Of a DNA stretch of 64,000 bases, positions 34,959 through 47,234 are shown in pieces. Origin of the DNA: Stichopus chloronotus. Its lineage: Eukaryota; Echinodermata; Holothuroidea; Aspidochirotida; Stichopodidae. Position numbers and translations under genes: made by a program. Positions within the stretch are counted from its first letter, which is position 1. Every line of letters starts with the position of its first letter. The stretch lies in contig CM037832.1 of the NCBI GenBank assembly GCA_021234535.1, forward strand, positions 1,618,359 through 1,682,358, written 5' to 3'. The notes beneath the pieces were generated by a model. That model was not told the origin of the DNA and ran no database searches. It saw only the letters and a program-made list of their open reading frames with translations.

Positions 34959-37789
34959 AGGAGGGGGGGATAAAACTGCAGTGTGTTTTTTTTTAATCGG
35001 GAATTTGTCCAAGTTACCCCAAAGTTTAACCCCATCTAGCTAAAATTCTGAAGGGTTGACGTGTCGTCGACATGTGGAAATTTGTAAATCAGATATGACA
35101 GGCCACGCGATTAGATATCATATGACGTGCAGGGAGTGACTGATGTAGCATATGCACATGTAGGGTCCTTTTAATGTCGCTAATTTAGCTTTTTAGTCGA
35201 TTGGGAGGTTAATGGTAGTGCGCTATCCCTTCTCTTGTATATTTCCTTGTGTTTTTATGCTAATCCTGTGTACCTTCGCCAGTGAAAGTCAACCAAAAGT
35301 GATTTGAAATTGTCATCGGTTTATCTTTGACCAAAAAATGTTCATTTTTGAAGTTGATTTTTTAGAATAAGGCAGACATGTAACCTAAAGGAAGAACAAT
35401 TTTTATCCCTAAATCTTAATTCTGTAATTCTCGGTATCAGAAATAACTTCTCCAAACTCCCCATCATCACCTCCCAAAAAAAAAATACATGAAAAAATTG
35501 AAATAATTTACCTTGGGCACTTTTCATATATTAAACGCTGTCTTATCTTATCATTAAAACTTACCAAAAGAAAAGGGATGAGACAAAACAGATGTAAGGT
35601 TTTATTTTTGTATTTCGTCTACCATATTCTATTCTTACATCGTTTTGGAGGTCTGCGAAAAGGTTGAAAGATAAAAACCAAATATTTACCAGCAGAGGTA
35701 TTGAAACCTAAGAAGGTGGTATCTAAGATAAGATCATATATGTATGTGTGTGTGTGTGCGTGTGGGGGTTCTGCTTTGAATGATAGCGTAAAACGTTTAT
35801 GGTATAAATACGAATGCCGTGTATTGCCATTTTCTCTTTAAGGGTGTATTCAGTCTTGTCATCAATCTAATGTACTTAAAATCAATTGTAAGTTTCAACG
35901 AATGAGGGAGAATTAGACTGGGTAGAAAGGAATTCCGTGCCCCCCCCCCCTCCCCTATACTCTTAAAAAAATGGGTTTATTCACCGCGTAAATAAATCCC
36001 ATTCAGCAATACTCCAAGAAGCTATTACTACGTCTGTGCAAGTTGTAGTTTTACCCATGCATCTTAGGTACAAAAATTTAATGATGTTAAGCAACCACAT
36101 GGTTATGTAATTTTTGAATTTTCTTTTTGGGGGGGTGGACGGGGATAAATTTACCAAAGAAAACGTTTAATGTACCAATTTGTGTGTCGTTGTATACAGG
36201 AGGCATTTACCCTGTCTACGTATAAGTGAAAAAGGTGAAGGTCCCACCACAAATCCACGGTTCCTATATAAAATGCAGGTCATGAATCAGTTCATTAGGC
36301 ACCCGAATTCACGTCCCAGATTAGAAGTAAAGAGTGAAAGAATACTCTTCTTTCTAGCAATCTATCGCGTACTTGGCTGTTAAGAAGAACCACATCAGTA
36401 CAAATACAACAATTATCGCAATATGTAAAAAAAATTGTGGGAACAACCTCTTGTAAGTATATATCAATAACAACAACAATGTTTACACAGTACCTGTTCA
36501 GACATGTCCGGTGCGTAATTCACTGGCCCAAAACATACTCCATTAAATAAACTTATAGCCTAAGCTTTTTAATTAACCTGTAATTATGCATTCATTATAC
36601 ATTTACACGATACATTAAAGTAGAATATGTATAATGTTTATGGATATTCAGGAAGGGTTATTTTATGTGAAACACATGTTTACGTTAAATCAATTGACAG
36701 GATGGTTAAAACGCTACCTTTCTGGTACTACACAAGGTCAGGGTTTTAAAGGTAATAAACGTTGGTAGGCTATATCTTACGATTGAGAACACTTTACTAT
36801 CTTTATTACTAAAAAATCACGCCACAATAACATGTTCTATTGGAAGTTACAGAGTTTTAAACATTTTTTTTTCTTTCTCTGTCGCGCTTTGTGTTATGGT
36901 AAACACGTGCTGTCACTATGACGGACATACCGCGGACATGCCTCAGGCAATGCTATCGTGCTAGAATAACATGTAGTCTCGATAATTTGCAAAGTTTCGT
37001 CGCAATAGGAAGTTGTTTCGAACACGATATCTCAACAATATGAAAATTTTTTGCCGAGATTTCGAGCCGTAAACGTATGTCGGTATCTCGACAATTCCCA
37101 AAGAGTTTTGTCGCGGTTGCAGGTTACTCCAAAGAGAAAACTTGACATTATGCATGTCCCATTATGTCCGCCGTATCTCACACCAGCCAAAAGTAATTGA
37201 TTTAATTGATCATCCAAGTTTGTTTTTCTCTCTCTCGATTGCCTTAAAATAAACATTCCATACTTTGACAGTTGCGACCTGCATTCGCACAACATTTTGA
37301 GGCCCAATCTACGTTAGGAATATATCTAATCATTCATTTCGTGTTAAACCTCTAGGTTATGTATATGCATTTTGATTTCAAAGAACAAGGAAGACTTATT
37401 GCAGTAATTTGTCGGTGTCATACGTAACATTTTTATTATAACCGTGCAGCAAACTGGAAATCTGCCTTGATCAGAGCTGCCCTTGTTTAAACAGCAATAT
37501 CTTGAGTTTCGAACAAAAAGTTATTTTAAGTGGGGTTTCGAGTGGCCTGTGTAGCGACAAAATGTTCTCTGAGATCATTTTAAGTTATCACTGAAATAGT
37601 CCGTTTCAAGTGGTCGTGGGATAAACTCACCATAAGATTACAAATGTGTAACATTCCGCCTTCAAATGAGCCACAAATATGTAAATCATGCAAAAGTTAT
37701 GAATAGAGACAGACTCGACAGCAGACATTCAGACAAAATGTTACTATTAAAGAAAAGTATTGCTCTTGTTTTAAAGCGAAAAAAAAACG
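34959..37789. other. Intergenic; simple repeats, no gene recognised
   Basis: Short TG run at 35743-35762, poly(C) at 35940-35950, GGGGGG near 36129. A diverged tandem pair of ~120-bp phrases at about 36970-37140 resembles the 1278-1865 repeat. No exon recognised. Confidence 0.4.
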
Positions 37790-38090
37790 TATTTTTAAGA
37801 CCAAAATATTTGGACACAGAATGATATTTTATTCCAAATGAGGAAGGACTAGCCTCCTGTTCAAGAACCAAGTTTCTCACATGTAGAGATTAAGATATTT
37901 GTTCCTCGAAAATAATTTGTTCACTCACGCTTTCAAAAATTCCAAATGACGGATCTCCCGTAACTCATCATACGTATAATGGTTAGAGGAGATGAAGCTA
38001 TTGGTGATGTTTATTTGTGAGAGGGAATGATTACGTAACAATAATCACTGCAGTTATTTCCTTTGCATGACATTTTGGTGCTTTTAAAAC
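37790..38090 (+). repeat. Dispersed repeat, copy 2 of 2
   Basis: Aligns in the same orientation with 5131-5440: ACAGAATGATA, CAAATGAGGAAGGAC, TTCAAGAA, TTTGTTC, ACTCATCA and GGGAATGATTACG. It lies close after TTAAAG at 37748, but ends are unresolved. Confidence 0.65.
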
Positions 38091-40440
38091 CATCAAGTCC
38101 CGCAATCAACAAAGGCATAGTGTCTCATAAAATTCAAGAAATCATAAACTGCTCCTCAAACGAACTAAGCAACCTCAGGAGAAAACGATCGTCTCCCCTA
38201 CCTCCACAGTCCCTCCCCCCTCCCGTCAGGTCCGTTTAGCAGGTCGATTTTCAGGTATGATATTATTGAGGGATGTTAAGTTAAAACTGTGGACTATGAA
38301 ACGGATCTTAAAAACCAATATCAATAACGTAAGTGATCTATCTGATAAGCTCTCTCAGCAATCCCTATACCGTTTTTGGATTACGATAACATATCGCAAT
38401 CTAATGCAGCAATACTCTCCTTTTGCGAATCTCTCATGTGAAGCCTTTGTTTTGAGTGCACGAAGTTTTAATCACCCCCTTGCCTCATACGCCGTGAAAA
38501 CATAGACCATCGATTTCTCAACTGAGGTTACTTATCATTTCTGATGAACTCGTGAAATTTGTTTCCCAAAGTTAATTCAATATAGGGATTACAAATATTG
38601 ACAAATCAGTAAATGCTCGTGTTCGATTTTGAAGTTTTTGTACGAGTGCGACGGATGCATACAGCTACTTACGTGACGTGGTCCTAAACATGAAATACAA
38701 TCGACCACGCCTTGTCGATCATACCAAGTACATGTAGTAGAGTACGCATATGTAACATGCACAGACTCTGTACATCAAGTAAGATTCGCCTATACGTTTC
38801 ACGTACACACGGGTAGTAATCCTATAAATTACCGTATTGAGTGGTCTTCAATAATTTGGTTACATCTTGAGCAGTACTCTTGCAGGATTACATAGGCCGT
38901 AATTCCAATATGTGGGTACAGAAAAATAAAATTTAGGTAAAAAGGTGCTACAGACCAAGGTGATGGTCGGTTATTATTTCCATTAGGCTGCCACGCGGTT
39001 TACGACATTGCCATTGGCTCATTTTGCGACATCAGATAGGCTAGCCTACATAGGATAAACTTAGTCACTGGTTGGCTATCATACTTAACGTTAGGATAAG
39101 TTATTCTTAAGACCTTATCATGGAATGGGCCCGGGTCTGTTCGAGAAGCACAAGTGGAGGGCTGTTTTAAAAAGGGGTATTATTTGAAGGTTTCTGTCTT
39201 TGGAAGGTTAAGCAGTTTGACAAACTTGAGCTAAAGTATCATCAGGTAGCCTACCACTTGACGTAGGTCTAATAGGTGTTGTAAAACTGAAAATTGTGAT
39301 AGCACGCAAATCACGAGCCTTGTAATTCCAACAATTGAAGCTGCAGCCTTCGATTTGTTTGCCTCCATCAGCTGTATCAGAATCTCATCTGTATGATGAA
39401 ACATATTGTAATCCTTGAAACCATCGGTTTTTGATTAATGGAGGACAGGTAGTTAGTTGTGGCATACATCATACTTACACTTCACACTAACTTACATTCT
39501 CTGCTTCCAGGTCTGCTATTTGCATATCTTCTCAACAGATTAGTGGTAAAAACTGGCCTGCCAATGGCAAATTCAATCACCAAGTTCCCCGTAGATAGAA
39601 AAAAACCTCTCGTGTTTGCGTGTTTACCTTGGATTGTTGTATCAACCAATCAGATGAGATTTATATAGGATACATGCATTATACTAGTACAATCAGTTCT
39701 TCTCGGCCGTAAACTTACAACTTCAGCTCCGTACTTACAACTTTTCGTTATATACATCGTCAATCTGTTTTCTTATCTATTGTTTTTCCTCTTGTGTCGT
39801 GGCATGTTGATGTTTCTTTTTATCTAGACGTTTAAAACCGTAGAGAAGACTTCAAACTTCTAGTCTTGTCTTTAAAACGCCAAACCCCGATACGTCTGCA
39901 CATTTTGTACATCCCACGCTCATTACATGGCGAGATTTGCAGTATTTCAGAATTATAGCACTTGAGTTGTCATCAAACTCGTGGAAAGTCATCATTTCAA
40001 CTTTAAAGTTTACAATTCACTTGATTTAACTATTTCTTCCCCATTTCTCGTCATGTAGATTTATTCAGACTGAGTTACAACTTACACATGAATGATTGCC
40101 ATCTAAACCGTTTTAAAGCTTCTTTTGGTTTTTGCTTTTATTTCTTAAGAGCATGTCATAGTTTTGTTACCGTGCCTCACATGCCGTATATGTTCAACGA
40201 ATTATGAGGCTTGACAGGCTTGTCATGTTTGCATATTATGCATATATGTGCTTCTATTCGTAGCAGAAACCCGTAGTTTACGATTAACATTTTTGTCACT
40301 CGTACGTCCTTGCCAAATGTCTTCGAAACACGATGATGAGTGACAAATACACACAGTTTGCAACAAGACGTACTAACATTCTGACATTCAGTGGATGACG
40401 TAGGTGGTTTCTAGAGGGACATAAGAGTGAAAGGGCGCCT
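38091..40440. other. Intergenic; no gene recognised
   Basis: AT-rich sequence, C-rich at 38200-38225. No exon recognised. Confidence 0.35.
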
Positions 40441-40590
40441 GCAGTCACAACCGACGTGTATTACTCACGCACTGCTCTGACTGCAGTCGCACGGTATGGA
40501 AAACGGTACGTACCAACACCCGATTGGAAGGTGAGGGCGCCTGTGGATCATGGGAAGGCCATTTCCGGTCATATAGGGTGTGTTTTTATT
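40441..40590 (+). repeat. Decayed copy of hairpin repeat plus a dispersed block
   Basis: CGACGTGTATTACTCACGCA followed by CTGCTCTGACTGCA (40452-40487) matches the left arm and loop of the hairpin at 61828-61878; the right arm is degraded. About 60 bases on, GGGAAGGCCATTTCCGGTCA (from 40552) matches a block at about 59245-59279, suggesting both belong to widespread repeats. Confidence 0.6.
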
Positions 40591-42155
40591 GAAAGAAAAA
40601 TTTTTACGTCCCTTGCCAGCCGATGTTGGCACTCCGCTCAGGTAGTTTGCCCACAATTTTAACATCATGGAGGTAATGTTAGGTACCACTTGAGGTCCCC
40701 CCCCCCGCCTTCCTTACCCCCATCCACCCCTACCCGTTAGGAAAGATGTACCCATGCCACCACTGTTGACATTTTTCTCAGAAAGATCTTGCATATTTAC
40801 ACGGAACCCCTTACACTAAACCCTTATCTTATAAATGCTAAGATGTACCATACGGCAGTCAGTCCTCAGCTCCATTTGTGAACTCCTTATGGTCCTGTTT
40901 TCAACCACCAAATGGTATGTTTTCAGCCATTTGCTTAACAATGGGCTCGAGTCCTCTGCAATCGTATCCACTTCCCTTACCATCACCACATCTGCTCACG
41001 CAGGGGGACCTTAGTTGTCATTTGAGCCACTTTCTTTATATTCTGTTTATGAATTAACATGAGATTTTATTCCTGGATGATTCTCGAGAGGGAGCACCGA
41101 GGGTTTAGCTCACATGTGGCATCTTGGTATATGCTTTAGGTATTCGGCGCTCTAAAGAATCACTATGCATTATGCTCCCATACCCACGTCGTTGAATTGA
41201 GGTCTTGGTTTTGAAAATGCATTTAGTCTAAAATATGAATTAAGTCTAAAATTTTTGTTGTATTTAACCTTTCCACTTCTTTTACGTATATTTTTTCATG
41301 GCATTAAGGGGCTACAATGCAGTCATATTATACTCATACGCAAACGACTAGGCCGTAAATGAGAAGAAAGGTAAGTAAAGAAATGGTAAGTACTAAACAA
41401 ATGCGGTATCGCGTTTTTTTTTTTTTTTTAGCAATTTGCAAAAGATTTTTTTTTTTTGGCCATTTGTTATGTTTTACCAAAGTGTCAAATTATTCAATCT
41501 GTAGGAAGTTGAGACGTTCTGCAACAGTGAGTCAATGGAACTTCTCCAATGAATTTCTCCATACCACTGTACCACAAAGGAAACCAGATATTTAAAAAGA
41601 AAAATGAATTAGCATTTTTACGCGGTTTGATCCCCATTCCTGATAAAAGACGGCCCTAGTTCACCAATGATATTCTATAATGATACAACCACGTACGTGT
41701 GTAACGTATAATCCAGTGTAATTACGGCCTCACTATTCTTACATCGACGACGAGGTAAACTAATATTTTGAAATTATCCAAAGGACGAACTGCATACTCT
41801 CCAGCGAGATCATCATACCTCGTGATTAGTCCTACATGCAGAAAACACATCTATAAACCGTTATGTTATAATCGGTAAACGGACTATACGCTCATGTTTT
41901 ACTCCCACATTGAATTCTTACAGATTTGACGTTATAATATATTTTGAAATAAATAATTGTGCATCAAACATTACGTGTACAATTATGCATGCAAATGACT
42001 ATACACCGTGCATATTTTGATTTCATGCCCACAAAGAAAACGTTGTTTTAGATGATATTATAGTTGGAAACGGCCTATGTACAGTAACAGGGTACTTTGT
42101 AGCTGAACAAATTGTTACAAGTGAAATACCCATGCTGGTTAAATATAACACATAT
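40591..42155. other. Intergenic; no gene recognised
   Basis: Poly(C) at 40698-40706, poly(T) at 41416-41429 and 41449-41457. No exon recognised. Confidence 0.35.
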
Positions 42156-42243
42156 CTATCTATTTATATATATATATATACATATATATATATAAATACA
42201 TATATATATATATAAATATATATATATACATACAAACATATAT
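42156..42243. repeat. Interrupted (TA)n microsatellite
   Basis: Four to five blocks of TA separated by CATA, AATACATA and AAATA. Confidence 0.95.
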
Positions 42244-43334
42244 GGTAGCTTTAAGAGCGCCATACATTTGTAAATTAAGACACTTATATTTTAAATCATT
42301 AAATAAAAATATTCATAATTAAAATATAAATCATTTGAAATATTAATTACAGGTTTTCCATGACATGTTCTGCGGTTGTTGCCCTTTTGCACCATGACCT
42401 CAGACCAGCTGTTTAGTATTTACCTATACGTACGGTATGCTCAGTCCTTTGTTTGAGGTATAGATCTATCAATGGCCACGAAGTATAAGCATTACACAGC
42501 TTGACTATGTTAAGCTTCTGGGACAGTCATTGTCGTCTAATCCCTTACACGTAGTTTAACAACTTAGAAAGCGTCCATATATTAATCCATATATGATTGA
42601 GAAACAACTGAAATAACCTTTAAAAGTGAAAATCGCCGTATCTATATAGAGATGAAAAAAAAAGTAATAGCACATGTAGGAAAAAAGTCGATGGAACTTC
42701 CACAAGTTACATTTTATTCTGTAATTGGTCTGTATCTCGCCTCATGAAATGTTGTCTGCAGCGAAAAGTAAATTTTTTGTGGTATTTTTCTGTAAATGTA
42801 AAAGCTGATTTTATTGCGATGAGCCGACTTCGGCGTCTTTTACTAAGACGAAGTAACAAGACACAATGCATGATTGCTCGTCCAAAACCGAAGAAATAAT
42901 CATCGAAAAAGATACTTTGTTTTCTTCTTTTTTCTTCTTTTGTACCCATCTGTCCATCCCATTGTTCCTCCTCCAAAACATGTTTGTCGTATTAAGTAGT
43001 GGGTAGATAATAAACTTTGACCTCCTTTGGCCGTCTGAAAGACAGAACTATAAGAACCAAAGAAAGGGAGACCTGCTCCTACAGGGTTAAGCATGGGAAA
43101 GTCATCACCGCTAATGTAACTCTTTTTCTATTCTCTTGCCGATCTTTGTCCAACTGTCGCTTATAAATGTAATTAATTTAGCTAAACGAATGGGCCTTTG
43201 ATCGCGGCGCATTATGCCTCTATGTACCTAACTAATTTCGTTTTCAATAATGCATCGAAGAAAGGGAACTCAGGGGAGCGTGTAAAAAGAATCGCCCGAA
43301 CATAAGATCAAGGGTTGACTTTTTACAAGGACTC
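42244..43334. other. Intergenic; no gene recognised
   Basis: AT-rich; the block 42990-43260 is less repetitive. No exon recognised. Confidence 0.3.
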
Positions 43335-43440
43335 CTTTCAGATTCCTCCCACTACTCATTGACTTACCGTTTTTCTTTTTCTCTTTTTTTTTTCGTTTTG
43401 TTTGCTTTGTTATGATGAAGGCAAAAAAAAAAAAAAGAAG
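43335..43440 (+). repeat. Dispersed repeat paired with 48725
   Basis: GATTCCTCCCA, CATTGACTTA, a long T-rich run, TTTGTTTGC..TG.TTTTGATGAAGGC type phrases and a poly(A) run occur in the same order at 48725-48825. The poly(A) end would suit a retroposed sequence, but no pol III boxes were recognised. Confidence 0.6.
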
Positions 43441-46400
43441 GGGGGAGCTACTTTGCCTTCTGTGGAGCTCCCCGCCTTTTTTTTTCTTTCGTCGGTCTTC
43501 AAACAATCTTTTATCGGAATGTGACAGGGGAGTTGGTCGACCTGGGGTTTAACACTCTTCAATAGAGCGATATAGTGTGTAATTTGCGGTAGCGTCTCAT
43601 TAACTTCAGGAGCATTTCACGCCGTATTACTCCGTTGAAAGAGGGCTGCTTGAAACTCGTCATTGGGAAGGCAGGCTTATGGCTAGATTAATTATGGAGG
43701 TTCGATAGTCGCACAGTGCACCTTCAAAGGCAACAATGCTAACGCGATACCCCTCAAGGATGCCCTCCCATTGTGGATTTTCTGTTCCTAAATAATTAGA
43801 CAAAATCGATTCTTTCATAGAGATGGAGATTGGTCTCTCTCCTCTCAACTCCACCCCCCCCCCCCCACCAAGTCTCGCAGTTTCTATTTTCTTCTCGTCT
43901 TCTAAAAAAAAAAACAGCAAATTAAAAATCTCTTCCGATTGTTGAGTCGTCTCAGATAAAGTTTTATTATTACTGTTTTTTTTTTCTGTTTTCTCTTTCC
44001 TTTTGCTTGTTTGACTCAATAACAATGCAAGTGTCTGCATTTCTTTCGCACGAAATTGTACGCATTGAAAACGCACGTGCATGCTCACTTCGAGTTACTT
44101 GGTAAATCCTTGCGAGGATAGAGAGGATCGCATCCACAGAGGATTGCATATTAACGGTTATGATGTGACGTCACAGGTAATCTCAGCGTATGTTCTTCTC
44201 AGGTTTATGGTTACAAAAATAAAGAGAGAGACTTTTTCCTTTGGTGGTTTCGATCGCCGTTGAATCGGAGAGAACCACAAAGGAATGCTGATGTGGAAAC
44301 AACTTGAATGTGTTCGGCAAATTTATCTGGTCTATGACCTATAAAATTTAGATGAAACAAAGACAATCTTATACTTTTACTTGGTTTTCTCAAAGTTTCT
44401 ACTGGGTAGAATGGTTAACAAAAGAAAAAGAGGCTTATATAAATTTGAGAAGGTCTGAACATGAATCAACTTCCTCTGATGGTATATCTCAAAATGTTAT
44501 TGTTCTAGGTAGGTGCATCTTTGAGGGGGGGGGGGGCTCAAGTGGCGGGGAAGGACAAAACATAGATCGCCCAACATCGCCTCTCTAGACCCCTCGTGCA
44601 CCGTCTCACCCTTTCCCCGCCTCTAAAAGAAACATCGCAACTGATGCTTAACAAAGATTTTTAGTAAGACAGATGCAAGTAGCCTACACTACCTTTCACG
44701 TACTTTATTCAAACATTGAACACTTAATCATCAGGTGACATGGGTCTTCCGTTTTAGAGTAATGTTGATAAGAAAAAAGTCTACGGAGACAACATGTTGC
44801 TGATTTGAAATTTACTCGTTCACAGCAAAGAGGACATCAATTTGTAATGACACAAAAAGGAGGAGCAAGTGAGTGCCCTGCGGAGGGTCCGATCGGGTGG
44901 AGGGATTAGTTTATGCGGAGCATTTATTCCTCCGACAGACATGGGGAGAGTTCTAATGAACAGAGATTATAGGTATTAATGTACTTTCTCCTTTGGAGAA
45001 TATTGAGAATTAAATAAAGGTTCGATACAAAACGGTTCAATCTTTCACAGACTAGGTTTTGACGAAGATATATTCCATTTTCACAAATTTAACATTTTGA
45101 AAATTTACAGCCACACCCGATTGCCCAAATGTCCTCAAATGGCCACCCCTCCCCTACCATTAGTGTAAGTGGGACTATACCCCCCTCCTCCACCCCTTGC
45201 GTAATGCACTGGATAAAATTAAAGATATGATGATTGACAAAGCTTGCAAGCTCACACCATGTCTGCTCGTACTTTTGTTATTTTTCCTGACTGCAGGAGA
45301 ACAATCCACAGTCCTTTTCAAGGTAACCTAGCCTAAGAAGACTTTTTGCCTATTGTCACAGTCTATACATAGTCGAAAGAAATAAATAGACCATTTTTTA
45401 AAAGCTACACTTGAATAAAAAGTTTGTATTTGGAATGGTGGGACGATCCGGCAGTTTATTGTTTGAAGTACTGAGTTCTCTTTTGTCAACTTAAGCTTAA
45501 GTTTATAATATTATGCTTTGTTCTCATTCGCCTTTGTCTATTGTGTAAAAATGATAGGTAACATTTATAAGCCTTTCTGTTACTACATTTTTTCCTCCTA
45601 AAAATAAATGTCACTGCCTTGTAAAAGCAAGTGCACCACCGGAGTTTTCTTCCTTTTATTATTTACTTATTACTATTTACTATTATTATTATTTTTTATT
45701 TTTTGCAGTCTCACACTTGACCTTTTGTTATTTCATTTACAGCAATAAATATCAATTGAGAAGTATCCATGCAAGTGTACTACCGCAAGTTTTCGTGTTA
45801 CTCTTCACCCATCCCATATATTGTGTAGAATGAGATCACGAAAGATGGAGGAAGAAGAAGTAAAGAAGAGACAGTCGGAAATGGAGAAAGGGACCAGCTA
45901 GGACAGTGAAAGAGGTATGGACAGGCGGAAGAACCTAAAGAAGTAATTGGAAGAAACATAGAGTGTGAGGCACTGTAGACGCATTCTAATGTACTTCGGT
46001 GAACCTGTTCGTAAAACCTGAAATTTCAACCCACAGGCCATCAAAATTGTACAACAGAAAAATGTTTGTGATCATGAATAAAAAATCATTCTTTGGCGTG
46101 CAAGTGCAAGTCGTATTAATGTCTTCGACTTGACACTACAATCTTGGACAAAACTGTGAGGACACTTTGCCATACTTTGCCATTTTAATAACGAGTCTCA
46201 TTTCAGAGGATAACATGAAATTCCTCCCCCCCCCCCTTCCAACATTGAGCATGCATATGTGAATGCATGTATGTGTACTGTGAACACTAATCCCCCCCCC
46301 CCCTTGAGAAGGGGATGGAGGTGTCCCGAGGAGTTTTTTTTTAATATTGTAACTGACTTTTTACCGAGCAATTCAGGAGCAAAATTTCGAGAGAAAATTG

Positions 46401-46559
46401 CTCATTTTTAGACAAGGTACATCAGAAAAAATGTTTATTGAGGACAGCCGGGGTGTCCCAACCAGTCCATTTCCAAGATTGTAGGTTAACATGAAACAGG
46501 CATAAGACATAGTAAGCTTTATCCATATATGAGCTACTCTGAGCTTACATAAGCTTGTG
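43441..46559. other. Intergenic; no gene recognised
   Basis: Poly(C) runs at 43853-43866, 46226-46236 and 46291-46303, and poly(G) at 44524-44535. The 142-codon minus frame 43660-44088 spans a poly(C), an A run and a T run, and is judged an artefact. A GTGACGTCAC palindrome is at 44165-44174. The block 44870-45000 is non-repetitive. Confidence 0.35.
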
Positions 46560-47060
46560 TGATAATCAAAATACACTGTCGCGTGTCTTTATCTCACCAG
46601 GGAGGTGTTATTAACACCTGATCTCACCATTGACTAAATAGTTGCCGGTAAACCTAGTGGCTAAATTATTCGTAATTATGCGGGAATGCAAGCAATCGTC
46701 AAGCGGAGAGTCACTGTTTGAAAAATCGTTCTTCGTATACCTGACGGTGGCACGATGCGTTGACAATCTGTAGGGTTTCTATATGAGGAACTCTAACCGT
46801 CTAGGAACGATGTGCGTCTCTAATGGTGTCTAGAATCTAGATTATATATATTAGATAGTTGCCACAGCCAAACTATTGGTTATTAGTTTTCCTCCGACTG
46901 CGAGAGAGCTGCACATACTTATCTTGGTCAAGGTTTGTGTAATCTTCCCAGCAGGAACACCTGCGAACTCTTAGAGATTTGTCTCATTTAAGATCAAGGT
47001 CTGTATGTTAATGAGTCTTTCTTACCGTCTGATGATTGGCGAAAAAGAATCTGAATATTT
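46560..47060. promoter_or_regulatory. Candidate non-coding regulatory block with palindrome
   Basis: Non-repetitive, moderate-GC sequence. At 46603-46619 AGGTGTTA and TAACACCT form an exact inverted repeat around one base; the half AGGTGTTA differs by one base from the T-box half-site AGGTGTGA. No coding exon recognised. Regulatory function is speculative. Confidence 0.2.
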
Positions 47061-47180
47061 ATAGCATAAGGGAAAGAAGTATTGAGTGCTACTGACTGGA
47101 ATTGATTACGTCGGCATACTTGAAGTTTTATAGCTTACAATCTGCAAGCAGATTCAGTCGGAATCCAAACGGCAGTTTGC
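47061..47180. other. Short spacer
   Basis: Nothing recognised. Confidence 0.3.
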
Positions 47181-47234
47181 GGACGTTGCTATTACGAATG
47201 CAGTCAGAGCCTGATGCATGAGTAATACAAGTCC
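47181..47234 (-). repeat. Imperfect hairpin repeat, copy 1
   Basis: Arms GGACGTTGCTATTACGAATG and the complement of CATGAGTAATACAAGTCC flank a loop containing GTCAGAGC. Read on the minus strand it is clearly the same sequence as 61828-61878, and similarity continues a few bases outside (GCCCGC..AACGGAC). Confidence 0.75.

Noticed and set aside
34726..35043. Cys-Leu-Phe-Val repeat protein, and the opposite Lys-Gln-Thr-Asn frame
   Set aside because: Produced by the perfect GTTT microsatellite.
43660..44088. 142-codon minus-strand frame, one of the longest in the window
   Set aside because: It crosses poly(C), poly(A) and poly(T) runs and has no recognisable domain or splice context.
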